Positions 15,647 to 24,590 of a stretch of 64,000 nt of DNA are shown here, in pieces. Source of the DNA: an uncultured Granulosicoccus sp. Lineage in GTDB: Bacteria > Pseudomonadota > Gammaproteobacteria > Granulosicoccales > Granulosicoccaceae. Within the stretch, counting starts at the first letter, position 1; each line of letters opens with the position of its first letter. The notes beneath the pieces were generated by a model. The model did no database searches, was not told the DNA's origin, and saw only the letters and a list, made by a program, of their open reading frames with translations. The stretch covers positions 425,289 to 489,288 of the forward strand of contig CANMQI010000004.1 in assembly GCA_947499955.1 (NCBI GenBank), in the 5' to 3' direction. A program made the translations under genes and the position numbers.

Positions 15647-16975
15647 CTACAGCACCAGCATGGCCAGGCCCACCACAGCGCCAGTCCAGAGCAAGGCCAC
15701 GACGCAGTAGCCCATGATGTCGCGGATACCCAGGCCGGCGATGGCCAGCAGCGGCAAGGCCCAGAAAGGTTGAATCATGTTGGTCCAGGCATCACCCCAG
15801 GCCACGGCCATTGTCGCCTTGCTCAACGGTACGCCGAGCGCTTCAGCGGCAGGCAGAACGATAGGCGCCTGCACGGCCCATTGGCCACCACCGGAAGGCA
15901 CGAAGAAATTCACGATACCGGCACTGAGAAACGTCAGCAACGGAAAAGTGGTGGGTGTCGATATGTCCACGAACCACAGAGAGATGGACGCTGCAAGGCC
16001 CGACCCGACCATCATGCCCATGATGCCGGCATACATCGGGAATTGCAGCACGATGCCCCCTGTCGTCTTGATCGCCTCGTTCAGTGCACGCAGATAGTTG
16101 GCAGGTGTCCAGTGCAGCAGAATGCCGGCAAACAGAAACAGGAAATTCACACTGTTCAAACCCAGTGTGCCGCCGTTTGCGAAGTAATTGAACAGGTAGC
16201 CGCCACCCATGAGGCCGAGCAGCACGGGCACCACAGGGCTGTGTTCGATCTTTTCGGCCGGGGTCATGTCCGCTCGAAGCTTGACCTTGGCCTCTTCAGG
16301 CTCCTTCAGCTTCTCTGGGTCCACTTCGAGGATCTCATCGTTCTTCGGGATCATCATCCGGTTCAGCACAGGCAGTGTCACGAACAGGATCAGCGTCACC
16401 AGCAGCACCTGCCAGCTGAAAATCGTCTCGGACACAGGAATCGCCTGTCCACCGGTCAGCTGAGACAGAGCGTCATCGCCGGGTGAAGCTACCTTCAGAG
16501 GGATCGAGGCTGACAGACCGGCATGCCAGACCAGAAAGCCTGTGTATGCCGATGCAACCAGCAACGGGTAGTGAATGCCACGGATGCGAGTGGCCAGTTC
16601 CTTGGCCATCAGCGCGCCAACGATCAGACCAAAGCCCCAGTTGATCCAGCATGCCGCCAGCGCTACCACGGTGACCAGAACAACGGCCTGGCCAGGGTTC
16701 TTTGCAAGGCCCGCAATGGCCGCAAGACCCTTGCGCACGGGTTTGCTCATGGCCAGGACATACCCTGTCACGAGGATCAGCACCATCTGCATGGCGAAGG
16801 CGAGCAGGCTCCAGAATCCATCGCCCCAGTAGCCGACCATTTCCACCGGGCTTTTATCCTGGCCGAATATGCCACCGACGAAGACGATGAATGTGATGAA
16901 GGCTGCGAAGAGAAAGGCATCCGGTAGCCATCGGCGTACTATTTTCGTGAAGAAGCTGGCTAACGCTTGAATCAT
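15647..16975 (-). CDS. AtoE-like short-chain fatty acid transporter
   Basis: A 442-residue inner-membrane protein with about ten to twelve hydrophobic segments, matching AtoE (short-chain fatty-acid carrier). Family features include the N-terminal KIVRRWLPDAFLFAAFITF, the central FVPSGGGQWAVQAP loop and the closing MIQPFWALPLLAIAGL. Expected cargo is acetoacetate, butyrate or a similar small acid. It follows the fused CoA-transferase gene on the same strand, which would activate the imported acid. A strong hairpin follows the stop. Confidence 0.9.
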   Translation of the reverse strand: MIQALASFFTKIVRRWLPDAFLFAAFITFIVFVGGIFGQDKSPVEMVGYWGDGFWSLLAFAMQMVLILVTGYVLAMSKPVRKGLAAIAGLAKNPGQAVVLVTVVALAACWINWGFGLIVGALMAKELATRIRGIHYPLLVASAYTGFLVWHAGLSASIPLKVASPGDDALSQLTGGQAIPVSETIFSWQVLLVTLILFVTLPVLNRMMIPKNDEILEVDPEKLKEPEEAKVKLRADMTPAEKIEHSPVVPVLLGLMGGGYLFNYFANGGTLGLNSVNFLFLFAGILLHWTPANYLRALNEAIKTTGGIVLQFPMYAGIMGMMVGSGLAASISLWFVDISTPTTFPLLTFLSAGIVNFFVPSGGGQWAVQAPIVLPAAEALGVPLSKATMAVAWGDAWTNMIQPFWALPLLAIAGLGIRDIMGYCVVALLWTGAVVGLAMLVL

Positions 16976-17098
16976 CAGACTGTCTCGTTATGAATGTGGG
17001 TTGAGTCTGCCAACAGGCAGCCGGTAGGGGGCAGAGGGTATGACCTGCTCTGCCGGACCCGCAATGATCTCACGAGTCGCCCCCTGCTTGCATTGTAT

Positions 17099-19027
17099 TT
17101 ACAGTCCGTCGCGCAGGGCTGCCTCGGCAGCGCGCTCGCTGTCAAAGATGGTGACCCGGCGGCGACGCTCCAGAGTCTGGCCCAGTTTGCGACGCAGGAA
17201 GGCCGATGTCGAATAGCGTGTCACCTGTTTGTAGAGGCGCTCCTCAAGCTCATCCACCATGTCCGACCAGGCGTGGGTCAGGTTGTCATCGATCTGTGTC
17301 TGATCGTAGTTGACCACCACATCGACCTTGCGTCCCAGAGGCGCCAGTACGGTCTCGACGCGAGACTTGATCTCGTCCATGTCGGCTGCGGTGCGGATAT
17401 TCATCTTGGCCAGATTGATGAAGAGGATGTCGCGATCCACATCGAACTGGATGCGTTGCGCCATGCCCAGAGTCAGCAGATCATCACGCAACCCCATGGG
17501 GGCATCCAGGAAGATGCGCGGGTCCATCTGGGCGACATCGCCGATGTGCGGCGTGAATCCCATATGCGCCAGAATGTCACGCTCGATGTCGATACCGGGC
17601 GCCACTTCTATCAGGCTGATACCTTCACGACCCAGACGCATGACGCAGCGCTCGGTCACGTACAGGACAGGCTGGCCCAGGCGCTGGGCGCGCTTGCCAG
17701 AGAAGGTGATCTGCTCGACCGCCGTGTCGAACTTGCGAGCACGACCGTCAGAGGCAATGTGCAGAGCTCCATCGACCACGCGGACATCCAGTCCACTGGC
17801 CGTGAACGAGCCGGTGAACACCAGATGACGGGCATTCTGGCTGATGTTGATGAAGCCTCCCGCACCGGCCAGCCTGGGGCCGAAACGTGAGACATTCACA
17901 TTACCGGTCGCATCAACCTCAGCCATGCCCAGACAGGCCATGTCCAGACCACCTCCGTCATAGAAGTCGAACTGGCTGCCCTGCGCGATGATGGCCTCGG
18001 TGTTCACGGCGGCACCAAAATCCAGCCCCGATGCGGGCTGTCCTCCGATGACGCCCGGCTCCGCCGTCAACGTGAGGTGGTGCAACAGACCTTCTTCAGC
18101 GGCAACCCCGGACACGCCCTCCGGCATACCGATACCCAGATTGACCACCCCGCCGACCGGTAGCTCGAAGGCGGCGCGGCGTGCGATGACCTTACGCAGA
18201 TCCAGTGGTGCGGGAACCGTCTTGCCTTCGGGTTCCTTGTAGCGACCGGTGTAGTAACGGTTGTACTGCGTTGCGTAGGTTTGTGGATGCAACTCCGGGG
18301 GTGCTAGAACCACCGCGTCTACTAGCATGCCGGGAATGACGACATCACGAGCGGGAAGGCTGCCCTTCGCCGCTATCTGATCGACCTGAACGATGACTAC
18401 CCCGCCTGAATTGCGGGCGGCCATGGCCTGGGCCAGATTGTCGAGAATCAGAGCTTCACGTTCCATCGTGATGTTGCCATGCTCATCGGCTGTTGATCCA
18501 CGCAGCAGTGCGACATGGATCGGCATGGCATGGTAGAACAGGCGTTCAACACCGCCGATGCTGATCAGTTCGACCAGATCCGGGGATGTCTTGCCGCTCA
18601 CGCGGCCGCCATCCTGTCGCGGATCGACAAAGGTCTCGAGACCGACGTGGCTGATGGTGCCGGGCTTGCCGGCGGCAATGTCGCGATAGAGATGCGAGAT
18701 CACGCCCTGAGGGAAGTTGTAACCTTCGATCTCTCCATTGACGGCCCGTGCAGCCAGCTTGGGGATCAGGCCCCAGTGTCCGCCGATGACGCGACTGACA
18801 AGCCCGGGTGCTGCCAGTCGGTTCAGACCTCGTTCCTTGCCATCGCCCTGCCCGGCCGCAAACAACAGTGTCAGATCGCGTGGGTGCGATTCATCCTCGT
18901 AGCGATCGGCCAGAGCCTTGAGCAATGCATCGGGAACACCGGCCCCCACGAAACCCGAAGTGGTGACCGTATCGCCCGAATGAATCAGCGCCGCGGCATC
19001 GCCAGGCGAGACAACTTTGTTCAGCAT
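17099..19027 (-). CDS. Fused acetate/3-ketoacid CoA-transferase (family I)
   Basis: A 642-residue single-chain family I CoA-transferase combining the alpha (AtoD-like, about 1-250) and beta (AtoA-like, about 280-540) parts, as in YdiF and propionate CoA-transferases. The glycine loop VVNLGIGMPEG is near residue 294 and the catalytic Glu is E323 in TAEPGVIGG. About 100 extra C-terminal residues, highly charged, follow the beta part. Between AtoE-like and GntP-like transporters, it most likely converts acetoacetate or hydroxybutyrate to the CoA ester. GAGAGAAGGG precedes the start. Upstream lie three tandem GTGTNNTACAC elements. Confidence 0.9.
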   Translation of the reverse strand: MLNKVVSPGDAAALIHSGDTVTTSGFVGAGVPDALLKALADRYEDESHPRDLTLLFAAGQGDGKERGLNRLAAPGLVSRVIGGHWGLIPKLAARAVNGEIEGYNFPQGVISHLYRDIAAGKPGTISHVGLETFVDPRQDGGRVSGKTSPDLVELISIGGVERLFYHAMPIHVALLRGSTADEHGNITMEREALILDNLAQAMAARNSGGVVIVQVDQIAAKGSLPARDVVIPGMLVDAVVLAPPELHPQTYATQYNRYYTGRYKEPEGKTVPAPLDLRKVIARRAAFELPVGGVVNLGIGMPEGVSGVAAEEGLLHHLTLTAEPGVIGGQPASGLDFGAAVNTEAIIAQGSQFDFYDGGGLDMACLGMAEVDATGNVNVSRFGPRLAGAGGFINISQNARHLVFTGSFTASGLDVRVVDGALHIASDGRARKFDTAVEQITFSGKRAQRLGQPVLYVTERCVMRLGREGISLIEVAPGIDIERDILAHMGFTPHIGDVAQMDPRIFLDAPMGLRDDLLTLGMAQRIQFDVDRDILFINLAKMNIRTAADMDEIKSRVETVLAPLGRKVDVVVNYDQTQIDDNLTHAWSDMVDELEERLYKQVTRYSTSAFLRRKLGQTLERRRRVTIFDSERAAEAALRDGL

Positions 19028-19043
19028 GGCCCTTCTCTCGATT

Positions 19044-19076
19044 GTGTTCTACACGTGTATTACACCTGTATTACAC
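19044..19076. repeat. Three abutting 11-bp palindromic repeats, GTGTNNTACAC type
   Basis: Three 11-bp units lie back to back with no spacer: GTGTTCTACAC (19044-19054), GTGTATTACAC (19055-19065) and CTGTATTACAC (19066-19076). Each is an imperfect palindrome with GTGT/ACAC arms, spaced by exactly one helical turn. The last overlaps the stop codon of the GntP gene and the first is 17 bp before the CoA-transferase start. The middle unit recurs exactly at 21772-21782 upstream of the phasin gene. This looks like an operator ladder for a dimeric regulator. Confidence 0.65.
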
Positions 19077-20453
19077 CATCGAGCCAAGCACTATCACAGT
19101 AACCGTTGCCACGACCGGGATCGCAACCGCGCAGACGAAGATGTCTGCATAGCTCTGCTTGTGTGTCAAACCGCAGATGCCCAACAGCGTGATGACCGCG
19201 CCGTTGTGAGGCAAGGCATCAAAGCCGCCGGAGGACAGTGCCGTGACGCGATGCATCAATCCCATGCTGATGCCCTGCGCATTGCCCAGATCGGCAAACT
19301 GTTCGCCCAGAGCGCTCAACGCGATGGACATACCACCCGAGGCCGACCCGGTAATACCGGCCAGCACGTTGACGGCAACAGCCAGAGACGCCAGCGGATT
19401 GTCGGGGAATAGATCAAGCACCACGTCCCGCACGATCAGAAACGCCGGAAGAGCCGCAATGACAGCACCATAGCCTACCTCGGATGCGGTGTTGAAGATA
19501 GGCAGCAAGGATCCCATCGTGCCCTGATTGATACTGTCCTTGACGTTCTCGAAGCGTTTCCAGTTGGTGACAATGACCAGCAGAATCGAACTCACCAGGG
19601 CGACGATGATGGCCCAGATACCCGAAACCGATTTCAGTGAGGTCGCACCGTATTTGTCTTCCGCCAGATAGCTTGCGTCCATGTTGGGAAAGACCAGGTA
19701 GGTGAAGGCCGCATTCAGCGCGATTACCAGAACCACAGGGGCGATGGCCAGCGCAAATCCCGGCAATTGCACATCCTCCGGCAATGCCGCATCGGCCGCC
19801 ATGGCCTTGTGAGTGCCATAACCTTCGTTACGAGACATTGCCGCAGCTGAGCGCTTGTTCAGCCACAGGATTCCGCCGAACAACATGATCAGCCCGGCCA
19901 GTGTACCGAGCACTGGCGCAGCAAAGGCGTTGGTACCGAAGTACGGCATGGGAATGGCATTCTGGATGGCGGGGGTTCCCGGCAGTGCCGTCATGGTGAA
20001 GGTGAACGAGCCGAGTGCAATGGCTGCAGGCAGCAATCGCTTGGGGACGTCGGCCTGACGGAATAGCGCATTGGCGATCGGATAGATGGCAAAGGCTACA
20101 ACAAACAGAGACACGCCGCCGAAGGTCAGAACGCCGCAGGCAAGCACGACCGCTGTTATGGCGCGGTGGGCGCCCACGCCTTCGACAATTCGCTCGGCGA
20201 TGACACGAGCAGAACCACTGTCGGCCATGACCTTGCCAAAGATGGCGCCGAGCAGAAACAGCGGGAAATACAGGATGACATAGCCACCCAGTGCCTTCAT
20301 GAAGACCTGCGTGTAGGTTGCAAGGACAGGCAGGTCGCCACTCATGAGTACCGCAAGCAACGCCAGTATCGGCGCCAGTATGAGTACGTTGATTCCCCTG
20401 TAGGCAAGGTACATCAACAACCCCAGCGACAAGAATATTCCGATCAACCCCAT
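19071..20453 (-). CDS. GntP-family permease, probably hydroxybutyrate/acidic-ligand carrier
   Basis: A 460-residue polytopic membrane protein of the GntP family, which includes gluconate and D-beta-hydroxybutyrate permeases. Visible family features are the start GIFLSLGLLMYLAYRGINVL, the FPLFLLGAIFGKVMADSG loop near residue 85 and the GSASGGMSIALSALG segment near residue 390. Length is normal. Its stop is 44 bp upstream of the CoA-transferase start, so both are probably one operon, which favours a ketone-body substrate over gluconate. The stop codon lies inside the tandem 11-bp repeats. Confidence 0.88.
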   Translation of the reverse strand: MGLIGIFLSLGLLMYLAYRGINVLILAPILALLAVLMSGDLPVLATYTQVFMKALGGYVILYFPLFLLGAIFGKVMADSGSARVIAERIVEGVGAHRAITAVVLACGVLTFGGVSLFVVAFAIYPIANALFRQADVPKRLLPAAIALGSFTFTMTALPGTPAIQNAIPMPYFGTNAFAAPVLGTLAGLIMLFGGILWLNKRSAAAMSRNEGYGTHKAMAADAALPEDVQLPGFALAIAPVVLVIALNAAFTYLVFPNMDASYLAEDKYGATSLKSVSGIWAIIVALVSSILLVIVTNWKRFENVKDSINQGTMGSLLPIFNTASEVGYGAVIAALPAFLIVRDVVLDLFPDNPLASLAVAVNVLAGITGSASGGMSIALSALGEQFADLGNAQGISMGLMHRVTALSSGGFDALPHNGAVITLLGICGLTHKQSYADIFVCAVAIPVVATVTVIVLGSMV

Positions 20454-20471
20454 TGCACTTTCCCTGTTTTA

Positions 20472-20486
20472 CCGCAAATTTCGCGG
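20472..20486. promoter_or_regulatory. Palindrome in the GntP leader
   Basis: CCGCAAATTTCGCGG, an imperfect 15-bp palindrome with CCGC/GCGG arms, lies 20-33 bp upstream of the GntP start. It may be an operator or leader hairpin; no partner copy was seen. Confidence 0.3.
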
Positions 20487-20640
20487 ATTATTGCACGATG
20501 TGGCCAGGTGTAGAGGCCTGCATTGTAGTAAGTACCGGCCAAGCTGTCGTTCTACAGATGACACGCTCCATCGCGCCCTCCTCCAGACGACATGGGTCTC
20601 TCCTGACGTTGTCTGGATCGCGCTGGGTACGGGTTGGTGT

Positions 20641-21516
20641 TCAGGTCGTTTTCGGTATCACCGGGAGTGGTGGTATGGCGAGAACATCGATGGGTGAAGA
20701 CTGCAGGACCTGCTCGGTAACACTGCCCATGATCATTCGCGCGATGACATTCTTGCCTTACGTTGACACCACGATCAGATCCGATGTCAAGTCGCTTGCT
20801 GTGGCCAGTATTTCATGGGCGACGGAGGCCTCCACGGGACGCACGATCTGTTCGGGCCGCTTGCCAGCGATCGTGGACACCTGCTTGGCCAGATCGCGCT
20901 GGGCATCAAGGCGCAGATCATGCAGATAAGCGTCCTGGCTTTACCTTGACATGGTGTCGGCCATTGCCAGCCGCAGCGCAGGTGCATCGAAGACGTGTAC
21001 GATCGCCATGCTGTTGTTCATGCCGGCCTGAAACTTTTCGAATCGTTTCAGCGCCGCTTGCGCATTGTTCGACAGGTCTGTGGTCAGCAAGGTCTGTTTG
21101 TAAGGTCCGGCAGGCAAACCGTTCACCATGAGTACCGGACACTGCACGGCTCGAATCGTGCGCTCCGCTGTCGTACCGACGAAGGCATCCCGGAGTATCT
21201 GCCTGCGATGCGGACCGAGTATCAACAGATCGGGGCTGATATTGCTCACGGCTCTGGCAATACCATCAAAGGGGTCGGCCTGCATCACAGATGTGTCGCA
21301 GGACACACCATCGACCTCCCTGAGAGTCAAAGCCAGTTCATCGAGAAGCGCCCGGGCATCGTTCGCGTCGCGATCGACAATACGTCGAGGTCGGTCGTCA
21401 TCGACGACATGAAGCAGATGAATGCAGGCTCCACTTTCTCGGCCAAGCAGCACCGCGCGACGCAAAGCCCGGTCCGAGCGTTCCGAAAAATCAGTAGCCA
21501 GCAGTATTGTCTGCAT
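20641..21516 (-). pseudogene. Tandem-domain universal stress protein interrupted by two in-frame TAA codons
   Basis: From the ATG at 21516, 191 codons read as a UspA-type protein: domain one (MQTILLATDFSERSDRALRR, with DLLILGPHRRQIL and GTTAERTIRAVQCPVLMV) and the beginning of domain two (KQTLLTTDLSNNAQAALKRF). A TAA follows at 20941-20943, but the same frame continues with good similarity through SQDAYLHDLRLDAQRDLAKQ and SDLTSDLIVVST to a second TAA at 20758-20760. It then reads GKNVIARMIMGSVTEQVLQ to a natural TGA at 20641. The full frame would be 291 residues, the normal length for a two-domain protein. Both TAA codons sit where a Tyr or Gln codon would fit. It is a recent pseudogene, or else a truncated product is made. 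Confidence 0.8.
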
Positions 21517-21706
21517 GAGGTCACTCGTCTCGCATCATCTGGAGGTCCATTCAAGCACGATCATGCATTTTGCGGCTTGAGGAAAATCAATAAAGAGAAT
21601 GCGGCAGTGCCTACGAGCGACGATTTTCAGCTCACCGCCGGGTCCAGGCAGACAACCGGCGTGCTTCAGAGGTCTGACTGACGTGGCCTGGGTCCTTTCT
21701 CAAGGG

Positions 21707-21740
21707 TTGCAATGCAGTGAACATGAGAGTTGCGGTGCAA
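21707..21740. promoter_or_regulatory. Two TTGC-N3-GCAA elements upstream of phasin
   Basis: TTGCAATGCAG (21707-21717) and TTGCGGTGCAA (21730-21740), centres 23 bp apart. A third copy overlaps the phasin promoter at 21874. TGC-N3-GCA type sites are known targets of the PHA repressor PhaR in other bacteria, which makes a PhaR-like regulator plausible; no phaR gene is in the window. The remaining 21741-21870 stretch is strongly AT-rich. Confidence 0.5.
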
Positions 21741-21769
21741 TATATATATGCATCATATGGCCCATGGCG

Positions 21770-21784
21770 ATGTGTATTACACAT
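21770..21784. promoter_or_regulatory. 15-bp palindrome sharing the GTGTATTACAC core
   Basis: ATGTGTA-T-TACACAT, perfect seven-base arms around one base. The core 11-mer is identical to the middle unit of the tandem repeat at 19055-19065. It lies about 170 bp upstream of the phasin start, in the gap between it and the broken stress-protein gene. Confidence 0.55.
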
Positions 21785-21873
21785 ATTCATCAGAGATGTG
21801 AATTTCTAAATTATTGATAATTATGGATAAAAAAAATATTTTCGTATCAGGCGTGAACCAGTTCCAAAACATG

Positions 21874-21902
21874 TTGCAATGCAAAATGATCGTCACTATA
21901 GT
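21874..21902 (+). promoter_or_regulatory. Sigma-70 promoter of the phasin gene with overlapping operator
   Basis: A -35 box TTGCAA (21874-21879) and a -10 box TATAGT (21897-21902) are separated by 17 bp, about 50 bp before the phasin start. The -35 is the left half of TTGCAATGCAA (21874-21884), a third copy of the TTGC-N3-GCAA element. A protein bound there would block RNA polymerase. Confidence 0.6.
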
Positions 21903-21953
21903 TGCCCCCAACAAGATGAATAATCGTCTTTTTCCTCAAACCGGAGATACACC

Positions 21954-22361
21954 ATGAATGACGTTGTCAACAACATGAATGACCAGTTCAAGCAAATGAT
22001 GGATGTGCAGACACGCGCACTCGAGCCAATGCGGGTTTTCGCAGGCCTCACTGCAGATGTAGTCGAGCAGATTGCTCGCAAGAACTACGCAGTCATGGGT
22101 GATGTGCTGGAATTCTCTACCAAGCAGGTCCAACTGCCATTGTCCAGCGAAAACCTGGCTGACGTGTCTTCAGCGCAAGTGGCTCAAACCAACGCCTTCG
22201 TCGAGTTGATGAAAAGCCGTGTCAATGAATACGCCGAAATGACTCAACAGTTTTCCGGCAAGATTCAAGATGCTTCCCAGAGCGTTACAGCGTCTTTGTC
22301 AGAAGCCACTGCTGCTACGACACCAAAGGCAAAGGCAAAAGCGAAGCCGTCCAAAGCATGA
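21954..22361 (+). CDS. phaP: Phasin family protein
   Basis: A 135-residue phasin, the amphipathic coat protein of polyhydroxyalkanoate granules. It is helical and Gln/Asn-rich at the start (NDQFKQMMDVQTRALEPMRV), has a typical QVAQTNAFVELMKSRVNEYA helix in the middle and ends in a Lys/Ala-rich tail (TPKAKAKAKPSKA) like those of granule- or DNA-contacting phasins. CCGGAGA lies before the start. It precedes the PHA synthase gene by 300 bp, separated by a 10-bp stem-loop. A strong promoter with an overlapping operator lies immediately upstream. Confidence 0.9.
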   Translation: MNDVVNNMNDQFKQMMDVQTRALEPMRVFAGLTADVVEQIARKNYAVMGDVLEFSTKQVQLPLSSENLADVSSAQVAQTNAFVELMKSRVNEYAEMTQQFSGKIQDASQSVTASLSEATAATTPKAKAKAKPSKA

Positions 22362-22400
22362 TCGATTGGCGGAGCAGCCAGGCCGGCAGATTGCTGATGC

Positions 22401-22439
22401 CCTGACTGCTTCGTTGTTGAGGTTCACGGAGCAGTCAGG
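22401..22439 (+). terminator. 10-bp stem-loop between phasin and PHA synthase genes
   Basis: CCTGACTGCT and AGCAGTCAGG pair perfectly around a 19-base loop, 40 bases after the phasin stop. It may attenuate read-through, so that phasin is made in large excess over synthase. There is no U-tract. Confidence 0.5.
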
Positions 22440-22661
22440 TCGGCAAGTGCTGCTATTCTGACGGCTCCGTTTTCACGACCGAAGACAAGACAGCAAGGAC
22501 TGCTGCGAAGGTAGTCAGAACCTTCTTCGCAACAGGGCTGTCCAAATCTTGAAAAGCCAGGTTTTTGCGGGGCAGCACTGGCAATGACGCAATACGTGCC
22601 CTTCTGTTTCAGAAAATCGACGAAACAGTACCAGCAAGTCGTAACGACACAGAGAAAAACA

Positions 22662-24458
22662 GTGAACGCTAAAAAAGATGTGAAGAATGGCCACACGGAC
22701 GATATGACTCGCTCGTTAGTCGATACCTGGCAGAAAAGTGCGAACATGATGAGCGATCTGATGAGCCAGTCTCGGCAGATGATGACCAGCCCCTTCGATC
22801 CGATGATAAACCTGGATCCGATGAATATTGGTCCGGCATTCAAAAGTGCTGCCAGAATCATGGCCAGCGATCCGCTGAAGCTGATGCAAGACAACTATCA
22901 GCTCTGGAAAGAACATGTCGAGCTGATGAGGCAAGTCATGTTGAAAAACGACATGGACCCGGATGGTGCCACTGGCAAGCATCATGATCGTCGATTCAAG
23001 CATGAGGACTGGACGAGCAATCCCATGTTCGACTACATCCGCAGATCCTACCTCCTGACATCCAACCGTCTGGTTGAAATCATGACCTCGGTTGAGGGCA
23101 TGAGCGATGAGGACAAGAAGAAGATCGTATTCCATTCTCAATTGCTGGCAGATGCATTTTCTCCTTCCAATTTCCTGCTGACGAATCCTGAAGCGATTCG
23201 CACCATGGTCGAGACAGGTGGTCAGAGCATTCTCAAGGGCATGCAGAACCTGCAGCGCGATCTTGATCCCGAGACCAGTCAGCTCAGCATCATGATGAGT
23301 GATCCTGATGCCTTCACGCTGGGCGAGAACATCGCCACGACCCCTGGCAAGGTGGTCTACCAGAACGATCTGGTGCAGTTGATTCAGTATGAACCAACCA
23401 CCGCCAAGGTTCATCAACGGCCGCTGGTTATCGCGCCACCCTGGATAAACAAGTACTACATCCTCGATCTGCAACCCAAGAACTCGTTCATCGCCTGGGC
23501 GGTTGAACAGGGCTATACGGTATTCGTCATCTCGTGGGTGAATCCGGATGCAAAGCTGGGAGAAAAGAAATTCGAGGACTACATGCAGGAAGGTATTCTG
23601 GATGTGCTGGATGCCGTGGAAGCTGCCACTGGCGAACGCGAAGTGTCCATGATCGGCTACTGTATTGGCGGAACCCTGCTCAGCGCAACACTGGCCTACA
23701 TGGCAGAAGTCGGCGACGACCGCATCAAGGCTGCGACCTTCTTTGCATCACAGGCTGACTTTTCCGAAGCAGGCGATCTGAAGCTGTTCACCGACACGGC
23801 GCAGGTCGACAATCTCGAACGCATGATGGAGAAGAAAGGCTATCTGGATGGCAGTGCCATGGCCACCACCTTCAATCTGTTGCGTGCCAACGATCTCATC
23901 TGGTCTTTCTATGTAGACAACTACCTGCTCGGCAAGGATCCGATGAAGTTCGACCTGCTGTACTGGAATGCCGATTCAACTCGCATGCCCAAGCAGGCGC
24001 ATCTGTTCTACCTGCGTGAGATGTACATCAACAACAACCTGGCAAAACCCGGTGGCATCACGCTCAAAGGCGTGCCTATCGACCTGTCCAAGGTCACTAT
24101 CCCGATCTATCTGCAGGCGGCGAAGGAAGATCATATTGCGCCCTACCCGTCGGTCTTCAAATCCTCGGGACTGTACTCGGGACCGGTGCGTTTCATGCTG
24201 GCAGGCTCAGGTCATATCGCCGGGGTCATCAACCCACCGGCTGCGGGTAAATACAATTACTGGATCAACGAAGAGCAGCCGAAGGACCTGGATGAGTGGC
24301 TTGATGGAGCAGAGGAATTTCCTGGTTCCTGGTGGACTGATTGGGACAAGTGGTTGGCGCCACTGTCAGGCAAGCAGGTAGCGAAGCGCGTGCCCGGATC
24401 AGGGAAGCTTGATGTGCTCGAGTCGGCCCCCGGTTCCTTCGTATCGATAAAGAGCTGA
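22662..24458 (+). CDS. phaC: Class I polyhydroxyalkanoate synthase
   Basis: Polymerises (R)-3-hydroxyacyl-CoA, chiefly hydroxybutyryl-CoA, into storage granules. About 598 residues from the GTG chosen here (AGAGAA upstream); an ATG at 22584 or one at 22704 is also possible. The N-terminal helical domain is followed by an alpha/beta-hydrolase core with the lipase-like box SMIGYCIGGTLLSATL, whose Cys (about residue 334) is the nucleophile. The catalytic Asp is in AKEDHIAPYPSVF and the catalytic His in AGSGHIAGVINPP. The GKVVYQNDLVQLIQY and APPWINKYYILDL segments are class I features. The gene ends at a clear terminator. Confidence 0.95.
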   Translation: MNAKKDVKNGHTDDMTRSLVDTWQKSANMMSDLMSQSRQMMTSPFDPMINLDPMNIGPAFKSAARIMASDPLKLMQDNYQLWKEHVELMRQVMLKNDMDPDGATGKHHDRRFKHEDWTSNPMFDYIRRSYLLTSNRLVEIMTSVEGMSDEDKKKIVFHSQLLADAFSPSNFLLTNPEAIRTMVETGGQSILKGMQNLQRDLDPETSQLSIMMSDPDAFTLGENIATTPGKVVYQNDLVQLIQYEPTTAKVHQRPLVIAPPWINKYYILDLQPKNSFIAWAVEQGYTVFVISWVNPDAKLGEKKFEDYMQEGILDVLDAVEAATGEREVSMIGYCIGGTLLSATLAYMAEVGDDRIKAATFFASQADFSEAGDLKLFTDTAQVDNLERMMEKKGYLDGSAMATTFNLLRANDLIWSFYVDNYLLGKDPMKFDLLYWNADSTRMPKQAHLFYLREMYINNNLAKPGGITLKGVPIDLSKVTIPIYLQAAKEDHIAPYPSVFKSSGLYSGPVRFMLAGSGHIAGVINPPAAGKYNYWINEEQPKDLDEWLDGAEEFPGSWWTDWDKWLAPLSGKQVAKRVPGSGKLDVLESAPGSFVSIKS

Positions 24459-24500
24459 ATCGGCTCTGAGCCGGTAGCGTACTGCACTGGCTCGGATTGA

Positions 24501-24511
24501 TTGCGGTGCAA
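24501..24511. promoter_or_regulatory. TTGCGGTGCAA element after phaC
   Basis: Identical to the 11-mer at 21730-21740. Here it overlaps the terminator stem, so it may be coincidental. Confidence 0.25.
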
Positions 24512-24549
24512 GCGAGAGCCTCGTTCCGGGACGGGGCTTCTTGCTTTTT
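24508..24549 (+). terminator. Rho-independent-like terminator of phaC
   Basis: GCAAG..AGCC.CGT.CC pairs with GG.ACG.GGCT..CTTGC as an interrupted GC-rich stem, followed by TTTTT at 24545-24549. It lies 50 bases past the phaC stop, between phaC and the convergent LacI-family gene. Confidence 0.6.
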
Positions 24550-24590
24550 CCCAAGGCGATGTTTCTCGCCTCAAGACAGGCCTGTCCCTG

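Noticed and set aside
16994..17890. Forward open frame of about 300 codons
   Set aside because: Antisense to the C-terminal part of the CoA-transferase gene, whose catalytic regions are intact.
20641..21516. Reassignment of TAA to an amino acid
   Set aside because: Several intact genes here end in TAA at the expected family C-terminus (for example at 17099, 19071 and 49802), so the standard code is in use.
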